Shown here in pieces: positions 6,462 to 10,485 of a stretch of 10,485 nucleotides of DNA. Each line of letters starts with the position of its first letter. Positions within the stretch are counted from its first letter, which is position 1. The notes under the pieces were generated by a model. That model saw only the letters and a program-made list of their open reading frames with translations, searched no databases and had not been told where the DNA came from. The translations under genes were made by a program, and so were the position numbers. The stretch is taken from positions 1 through 10,485 of the forward strand of contig JACPFH010000584.1 in assembly GCA_016183075.1 (NCBI GenBank), written 5' to 3'. Source of the DNA: Deltaproteobacteria bacterium (GTDB taxonomy: Bacteria > Desulfobacterota > Binatia > UBA9968).

Positions 6462-8396
6462 ATGCCTTACATCGTCGGCACCGCCGGACATATCGACCAT
6501 GGCAAGACAAGCCTCATCAAGGCCCTCACGGGGATAGACACCGACCGCCTCAAGGAGGAAAAAGAAAGGGGCATCTCGATCGATCTGGGCTTTGCCCATC
6601 TCGATCTTGCCGACGGAACCCAGGCCGGCATTGTGGATGTGCCCGGCCACGAGCGGTTCATCCGCAACATGCTGGCGGGGGCGCACGGCATAGACCTCGT
6701 TCTTTTCACCGTCGCGGCCGACGACGGCGTCATGCCCCAGACCGAAGAGCACCTGGACATCCTGCATCTGCTCGGGGTCAAGCTCGCCATTTTTTTGATC
6801 ACCAAGGCGGACCTGGTCTCCCCTTCGAGAATCCAGGAAGTCGAGGAGGAGATCAAAATCCTCACGCTGGGAACCGCGCTCGAAGAGGCTCCGATCATCC
6901 CGTTTTCGGCCGTGACCGGACAGGGACTGGAAGCGCTGCGAGAGCGGATTTCCCGAATGCTCCGCGAATGCGAGAAGCCCGCCCCTGGAGGCTATTTTCG
7001 CCTGCCTATCGACCGCGCCTTTGTCCTGCAGGGACACGGCGTGGTAGTGACCGGAACGGCGCTAAGCGGAGAGATCAAAGTCGGCGATCGCGTGCGCTGC
7101 CTTCCCGGCGGCCAGACCTTCCGGGTTCGAAGCCTCCAGGTGCACAACCGGGCCGTAGAGGTCGGTGGCTGGGGACAGCGGATCGCCCTTAATCTGACCG
7201 GGCAGGAAAGAGCCTCGATCGAGCGCGGGCAGGTTATCTGTCACGAAAAATTGACTCTGACTTCGCAGCGCTTCGACGCGCTGCTCGAGGTACGCCCCGC
7301 GGCCGCCAAAGGAATCAAGAATCACCAGCGGATCAGGATCCATCTCGGCACGGCCGAGCGGATGGCGAAACTCATCCTTTTGGGCCGGAAGGAAAAGACC
7401 GAGCCCAAAGAAACCACCTACTGCCAGATTGGTCTCACGGAACCTGTGCTCGTCATGCGCGGGGACCATTTCATCGTGAGGGACGAGACGGCGCAGCGCA
7501 CGCTCGGCGGGGGCATCGTCCTCCACCCCTGGGCCAAAAAACACAAGCGATCAGAGACCGACCTGGAAAAAAGACTGGAAGGGCTCCACAATGCGGACGT
7601 GCCCGCGCTGATCGAGGGGATTATCAACGAGAGCGACGACTTTGCGCTTCCCTATGATCCGATTCAACAATTCTTGAACCTGAGGGACGAACAGGTGCGC
7701 GGGGCCCTGGAGAACATGACAACCCTTCGTGCCGTCAGCTCCGAGGGTGAACAGCTCTACACGACCGAGACGAAGTGGGAAAGAGTCAAGGAGGAAATGC
7801 TGCGCGCTTTACATGCCTTCCATCGGGACCACCCGCTCGCTCCCGGCATGGATATGGAAGAACTCAGAGTCAAGCTTCCCTTCGCGATGAATCCCCGGCT
7901 GTTTCGCGCGCTCGTAGACGTCCTCACCGGACAATCGATCCTCGCGCGCGATGGGAATCTGCTGAGCGCGCCCGGACATCAGGTCCGCCCCGGGGAAGAG
8001 GTGCGACGGCTGATGGAGCGGATCCGGCGCCTGCTCGAAGCGAGCGCGCTCGCCCCGCCGGACCTCAGACAGATCGAAAAAGACCTCGGCGTGGAGCACG
8101 CAAAGCTCGCCGAAGTCGTCCGGTTGATGGAGCGCGACCGGGCGATTGTCCGAGCGGCCACGGACCTCTATTTTCTGCGCGATCACGTTGACAAGGTAAA
8201 GGGGGTCCTGTATAAGTACCTCGCCAATAACAGCGAAATCACCGCCGCCACCTTGCGGGATCTTCTCGGCTCCAGTCGGAAATACACCATCGCTCTTCTG
8301 GAATACTTCGACCGTGAAGGGGTTACGGTCAGAGTCGGAGACGCGCGACGACTGAAGACGCCGCTGTCCCCGGGAAGGCAGGGGGTTCCCCGCTAA
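6462..8396 (+). CDS. selB: Selenocysteine-specific elongation factor
   Basis: SelB is a GTPase that carries Sec-tRNA(Sec) to the ribosome and recognises the SECIS hairpin of selenoprotein mRNAs. From the ATG at 6462 it has 644 residues. The GTPase motifs are all present: GHIDHGKTS (9-17), the switch region with EKERGISIDLGFA (33-45), DVPGHERF (59-66), TKAD (114-117) and SAVTG (149-153). EF-Tu-like domains 2 and 3 follow, then the C-terminal winged-helix region (about 375-644) with the typical last-domain segment SSRKYTIALLEYFDREG. An earlier TTG at 6420 would overlap selA and add 14 residues before the usual MPYIVGTAGH start; it is unlikely. No Shine-Dalgarno is visible, and spacing of 4 nt from selA suggests translational coupling. 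Confidence 0.96.
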   Translation: MPYIVGTAGHIDHGKTSLIKALTGIDTDRLKEEKERGISIDLGFAHLDLADGTQAGIVDVPGHERFIRNMLAGAHGIDLVLFTVAADDGVMPQTEEHLDILHLLGVKLAIFLITKADLVSPSRIQEVEEEIKILTLGTALEEAPIIPFSAVTGQGLEALRERISRMLRECEKPAPGGYFRLPIDRAFVLQGHGVVVTGTALSGEIKVGDRVRCLPGGQTFRVRSLQVHNRAVEVGGWGQRIALNLTGQERASIERGQVICHEKLTLTSQRFDALLEVRPAAAKGIKNHQRIRIHLGTAERMAKLILLGRKEKTEPKETTYCQIGLTEPVLVMRGDHFIVRDETAQRTLGGGIVLHPWAKKHKRSETDLEKRLEGLHNADVPALIEGIINESDDFALPYDPIQQFLNLRDEQVRGALENMTTLRAVSSEGEQLYTTETKWERVKEEMLRALHAFHRDHPLAPGMDMEELRVKLPFAMNPRLFRALVDVLTGQSILARDGNLLSAPGHQVRPGEEVRRLMERIRRLLEASALAPPDLRQIEKDLGVEHAKLAEVVRLMERDRAIVRAATDLYFLRDHVDKVKGVLYKYLANNSEITAATLRDLLGSSRKYTIALLEYFDREGVTVRVGDARRLKTPLSPGRQGVPR

Positions 8397-8409
8397 TCGC
8401 CCTCAACTC

Positions 8410-8487
8410 AAATGTAAAGTGGAAATGGAATCATGCAAAGACCCCCTCCGTCGCTTTGACTTCTACATTTTGCAATTTTCATCTTGA
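8410..8487. repeat. AT-rich imperfect inverted repeat between selB and selD
   Basis: AAATGTA (8410-8416) followed by AAGT (8417-8420) can pair with ACTT (8459-8462) and TACATTT (8464-8470), with one bulged C at 8463; AAA (8423-8425) and TTT (8455-8457) can extend the stem inward. The spacer is about 29 nt. The right side continues as degenerate 7-nt units (for example TTCTACA, TTTTGCA, ATTTTCA). The run TTTTGCAATTTT after the stem could help terminate transcription after selB, or the hairpin could be part of the selD leader. Pairing is weaker than in the two other palindromes of the window. Confidence 0.45.
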
Positions 8488-8489
8488 AT

Positions 8490-8494
8490 GGGAG
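8490..8494 (+). promoter_or_regulatory. Ribosome binding site of selD
   Basis: GGGAG lies 5 nt before the ATG at 8500. It decides the start of selD: the conserved N-terminal segment with the UGA codon follows directly in frame, whereas later GTG starts would remove the catalytic residue. Confidence 0.75.
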
Positions 8495-8499
8495 AATAG

Positions 8500-9548
8500 A
8501 TGAAGCTGCTCAAACGTAAGGCGCTGCGCCTGACCCGGCACGTCAAGTCCGCGGGTTGAGCCGCCAAGCTCGGCCCCGACGAGCTCGTGCAAGTCTTGCA
8601 CGGCCTTCCGAAATTCGAAGACGCGGATCTGATCGTCGGAACGGAGACCGCCGACGACGCCGGGGTCTATCGCGTGCGCGCCGACCTGGCCGTGGTGAAC
8701 AGCGTCGATTTCTTCCCGCCGATCGTCGACGATCCTCATACATTCGGGCAGGTGGCGGCGGCGAACGCCCTCGGCGATATTTACGCCATGGGCGCGGAGC
8801 CTAAGACCGCGCTCAATATCGTTTGCTTTCCGAAAGGCAAGCTGGACATACAAGTCCTCAACGACATGCTCAACGGGGGAGCGGAAAAAATCCGCGAGGC
8901 CGGCGCGGTTGTCGTCGGAGGTCACAGCATCATCGACGACGAGCTCAAATACGGAATGGCGATTACCGGCGTCGTCCATCCCGATAGGGTGATCCGCAAC
9001 GTCGGCGTTCAGGAAGGGGACGCGCTCATTCTTACCAAGCCCCTCGGAACCGGGATCATCGCCAACGCGCTCAAAAAAGACAAGGCGCCGAGGGAAAGCG
9101 TCCAGGCTGCGACCTTCAGCATGCTCGCGCGGAACAAAACCGCCGCGAAGATCATGCGCAACCATCCCGTCCATGCCTGCTCGGACGTCACCGGCTACGG
9201 CCTTCTGGGCCACGCGCTGGAGATGGCCAGCGGGAGCAGCGTCACGCTGATCCTGGAAGCGGCGAAACTGCCCGTGCTGCACCGGGCCGCGCGTCTCGCC
9301 GAGAAAGGATACCTTACGGGAGGCTGCAAGCGGAATCGCGCCTACCTGAAGGACAAGGTCAGCATCGAAAAGTCGGTGCGCGAAGGGAAATAGCCTACGA
9401 CCCGCAAACCTCCGGCGGACTTCTGATCGCGCTCGCGCACAAACGGGCGGCAAAGCTGGTAGAGGAGCTGCAGGCCGACGGAGTCAAAGCCGCAACCGTC
9501 ATCGGCTACGCGACTTCGCTCCAAAAGTCCTGGGTCCGGCTGGTATGA
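8500..9548 (+). CDS. selD: Selenide, water dikinase; selenoprotein with in-frame UGA and a 3' frame interruption
   Basis: SelD makes selenophosphate from selenide and ATP, the selenium donor for SelA. From the ATG at 8500 the frame reads into a TGA at 8557-8559 (codon 20) inside AG-U-AAKLGP, exactly where SelD proteins have their catalytic Cys/Sec (E. coli C17, with K20 matching K23 here). Afterwards come DDAGVY (52-57), SVDFFPPIVDDP (68-79), AANALGDIYAMG (87-98), GGHSI, LTKPLGTGI and CSDVTGYGLLGHALEM. The frame stops at TAG 9391-9393, but the conserved C-terminus continues in the -1 frame from ATA 9390 as AYDPQTSGGLLIAL to a TGA at 9546-9548. The whole would be about 349 residues, the normal length. 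One extra A in the GGGAAATAG stretch would restore the frame; sequencing error, recent mutation or frameshifting are all possible. A truncated product would lack the final ~50 residues. Confidence 0.9.
8557..8559 (+). other. Selenocysteine codon (UGA) in selD
   Basis: The TGA is in frame with the SelD N-terminus upstream (18 codons preceded by ATG and a ribosome binding site) and with the rest of SelD downstream. It occupies the catalytic Cys/Sec position of the family, flanked by the expected AG before and AAKLGP after. The presence of selA and selB immediately upstream shows that the cell has most of the apparatus for reading it as Sec. Confidence 0.9.
8567..8602 (+). promoter_or_regulatory. 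Candidate bacterial SECIS hairpins for selD
   Basis: Two adjacent hairpins lie just after the UGA. The first pairs AGCTCG (8567-8572) with CGAGCT (8580-8585) around a 7-nt loop that begins with G (8573). The second pairs CGTGCAA (8586-8592) with TTGCACG (8596-8602) around the loop GTC (8593-8595). The second fits the described rules for bacterial SECIS elements: a small apical loop with a G in its first two positions, roughly 16-37 nt from the UGA (33 nt here). The first loop is only 13 nt from the UGA. Which one SelB binds cannot be told by eye. Confidence 0.6.
9385..9393 (+). other. Frame interruption in selD (GGG AAA TAG)
   Basis: The SelD reading frame ends in ...GAA GGG AAA TAG. Re-reading a single A gives ...GGG AAA ATA GCC TAC GAC and continues into the universally conserved DPQTSGGLL segment. 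The change is therefore a -1 shift, equivalent to one missing A in a run of three. There is no classical X XXY YYZ slippery heptamer, which argues for a base-call error or real mutation rather than programmed frameshifting, although a slip next to a stop codon is not excluded. Confidence 0.85.
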
Positions 9549-9602
9549 GAAGGAGCCCGCGACGAGAGCTGCTTTAACAGTGAGTTTGTTTACAATTGCT
9601 CG

Positions 9603-9610
9603 GGAGGGAG
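9603..9610 (+). promoter_or_regulatory. Ribosome binding site of the double zinc-module gene
   Basis: The purine run GGAGGGAG ends 6 nt before the ATG at 9617. It selects that start over the TTG at 9596, which would place the binding site inside the coding sequence. Confidence 0.8.
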
Positions 9611-9616
9611 CTATCC

Positions 9617-10030
9617 ATGTGCGAGTACTGTAACAAGACCGAAGTCACCGTCGCGAAGCTTGATTCTGACGAGGAGTCCGAGTGCGAATGGTTTTCGGAA
9701 CAAGAAGCTCCCGGCTCCTGTGATCAACCCGCCGTTTTTTCCGTTTCCGAATGGTACGTCGAGGACCACCTATGCGAAGTTCACAAGGAGAGAACGGAGC
9801 AAGAGCTCGAAGAAGGCTTGGCTGATTTCTTGGACAGGGCCGGATTCGGTTCACAGTACGAGATGCGCCCGATCGGACAGGAAGAAACCTGCGACCACAT
9901 ATCCCCTGCCGCTATTGAGAACTGGCAACCGTGCGGCAAAAGGGCCAGTCACGCAAAGTACATTCTGGAGAACTGGATGCTGTGCGCCGAGCACGTTGCC
10001 GAAATGGGCTACGATATTCAAGAGCAGTGA
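9617..10030 (+). CDS. Small acidic protein with two repeated Cys/His (probable zinc) modules, function unknown
   Basis: The 137-residue protein is rich in Glu/Asp and was not matched to a named family. It contains an internal duplication. Module 1 is C23, C35 (CDQPA), L52-C53 and H56; module 2 is C92, C106 (CGKRA), L122-C123 and H126. Both follow C-x(11-13)-C-x3-A-x(12-13)-L-C-x2-H, so each offers three cysteines and one histidine, a full zinc-binding set. A further MCEYC pair (C2, C5) opens the protein. Aromatic residues sit at equivalent places (W46, W120). It has no signal peptide or membrane segment, so a cytosolic role is inferred. It lies 68 nt after selD on the same strand and converges with the next gene. 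The pairing of ligands within each module is inferred from the repeat. Confidence 0.75.
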   Translation: MCEYCNKTEVTVAKLDSDEESECEWFSEQEAPGSCDQPAVFSVSEWYVEDHLCEVHKERTEQELEEGLADFLDRAGFGSQYEMRPIGQEETCDHISPAAIENWQPCGKRASHAKYILENWMLCAEHVAEMGYDIQEQ

Positions 10031-10049
10031 AGATTCCACGATTTTTGTA

Positions 10050-10472
10050 TCACTCGATAAACCCTCGCATTGTTTGCGGCGTCACAAGAACTGGGACGGT
10101 GTATGCTTCTGTAAACTGCGCAACGGTCATCCCCAAGCTCTTAATGCCAGCTTTGTACTTTCTCAGATAAGTCTTCACCCTAACTGAGGCCGGCGGCTCG
10201 TCTAAGATCACGGCGTCACCCAGCAAAACGGCGACATCACCGCCCTCCTCATCCGTGTTGAAGTTCAAGGCGACCCTTGGATTGCGGGCGATATGCCGGA
10301 GCTTCGCTTTGTTTTTTTCGCTGAAGATCAAGACGGTTCGGCCGTCCCAATGAAACCAGACCGGCCTCGGTTGAGGCGTGTTGTGAGAATCGACGGTGGT
10401 GAGCCAGATAATTTTCTCCTGGCAGAGGCGACGATTGACGCGCCGGCCGAATCGGCTGCTGAAGTCTAGCAT
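10050..10472 (-). CDS. PNPOx-like flavin/F420-binding family protein (Rv3369-like)
   Basis: A 140-residue split-barrel protein of the pyridoxamine 5'-phosphate oxidase-like superfamily, closest in style to the small mycobacterial Rv3369-type (TIGR03667) proteins, often described as F420-dependent. Visible family features are IIWLTTVDSHNTPQPRPVWFHWDG at residues 21-44 (first strands and the PRPVWF turn), KLRHIARNPRVALNF (57-71) and the last strand with PVLVTPQTMRGF. The start is the ATG at 10472-10470: GGGAGG at 10485-10480 stands 7 nt before it, and the TTG one codon earlier is less likely. Its 3' end faces that of the zinc-module gene with 19 nt between them. The cofactor (FMN, F420 or haem-type ligand) and substrate are not decided by sequence alone. 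Confidence 0.8.
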   Translation of the reverse strand: MLDFSSRFGRRVNRRLCQEKIIWLTTVDSHNTPQPRPVWFHWDGRTVLIFSEKNKAKLRHIARNPRVALNFNTDEEGGDVAVLLGDAVILDEPPASVRVKTYLRKYKAGIKSLGMTVAQFTEAYTVPVLVTPQTMRGFIE

Positions 10473-10479
10473 CAAGTGA

Positions 10480-10485
10480 CCTCCC
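10480..10485 (-). promoter_or_regulatory. Ribosome binding site of the PNPOx-like gene
   Basis: The minus strand reads GGGAGG at the very edge of the window, 7 nt before the ATG at 10472, and supports that start. The promoter lies outside the window. Confidence 0.75.

Noticed and set aside
8397..8499. tRNA(Sec) gene in the selB-selD gap
   Set aside because: The gap is about 100 nt, long enough in principle, but has no acceptor/T-arm pattern, no GTTC-type T loop and no CCA end; the visible pairing is a simple imperfect hairpin.
9381..9400. Programmed -1 frameshift site in selD as the preferred explanation
   Set aside because: No X XXY YYZ heptamer or obvious downstream pseudoknot was seen; a single missing base is simpler, so it is kept only as an alternative.
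8479..9453. Long minus-strand open frame (324 residues) opposite selD
   Set aside because: It is an antisense shadow of a GC-rich gene; its translation is Arg/Asp-rich without family motifs, while the plus strand carries clear SelD motifs throughout.

Overview
The window looks like chromosomal DNA of an uncultured, fairly GC-rich bacterium. I would place it loosely among soil or sediment lineages related to the former Deltaproteobacteria (Desulfobacterota, Binatia, Methylomirabilota and similar). This rests only on gene style: a SelD of the 'AGUAAK' type, a PNPOx-like flavin/F420-family protein, a stand-alone biotin-enzyme carboxyltransferase, and intergenic palindromes built of short periodic units. 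There are no rRNA or tRNA genes, insertion sequences, phage genes or CRISPR arrays.

Layout. Positions 1-685 contain no convincing intact gene: a 9-nt-periodic palindrome lies at 79-142 and a possible decayed coding stretch on the minus strand. 686-2122 (minus) encodes a stand-alone carboxyltransferase subunit of a pyruvate/oxaloacetate-type biotin enzyme, with codon use unlike the rest of the window. Divergent from it is an azlC-azlD pair (branched-chain amino acid exporter type). A 7-nt-periodic palindrome (3389-3480) separates that pair from a tight run of a small cupin, an MFS transporter, selA and selB. A short AT-richer gap leads to selD. The window closes with a small double zinc-module protein of unknown function (plus) converging on a PNPOx-like protein (minus).

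The main system is selenocysteine synthesis and insertion: SelD makes selenophosphate, SelA converts Ser-tRNA(Sec) to Sec-tRNA(Sec), and SelB delivers it at UGA codons. SelD itself appears to be a selenoprotein. Its true ATG start is at 8500 and its catalytic position is an in-frame UGA at 8557-8559, with a candidate bacterial SECIS hairpin just downstream. SelB and SelA are therefore needed to make the enzyme that supplies their selenium donor, a closed loop. The selD frame is also interrupted near its 3' end: a TAG at 9391 ends the frame, while the conserved SelD C-terminus (DPQTSGGLL) continues in the -1 frame to 9548. Conventional gene calling would truncate SelD at both ends. No tRNA(Sec) gene (selC) was recognised in the window.
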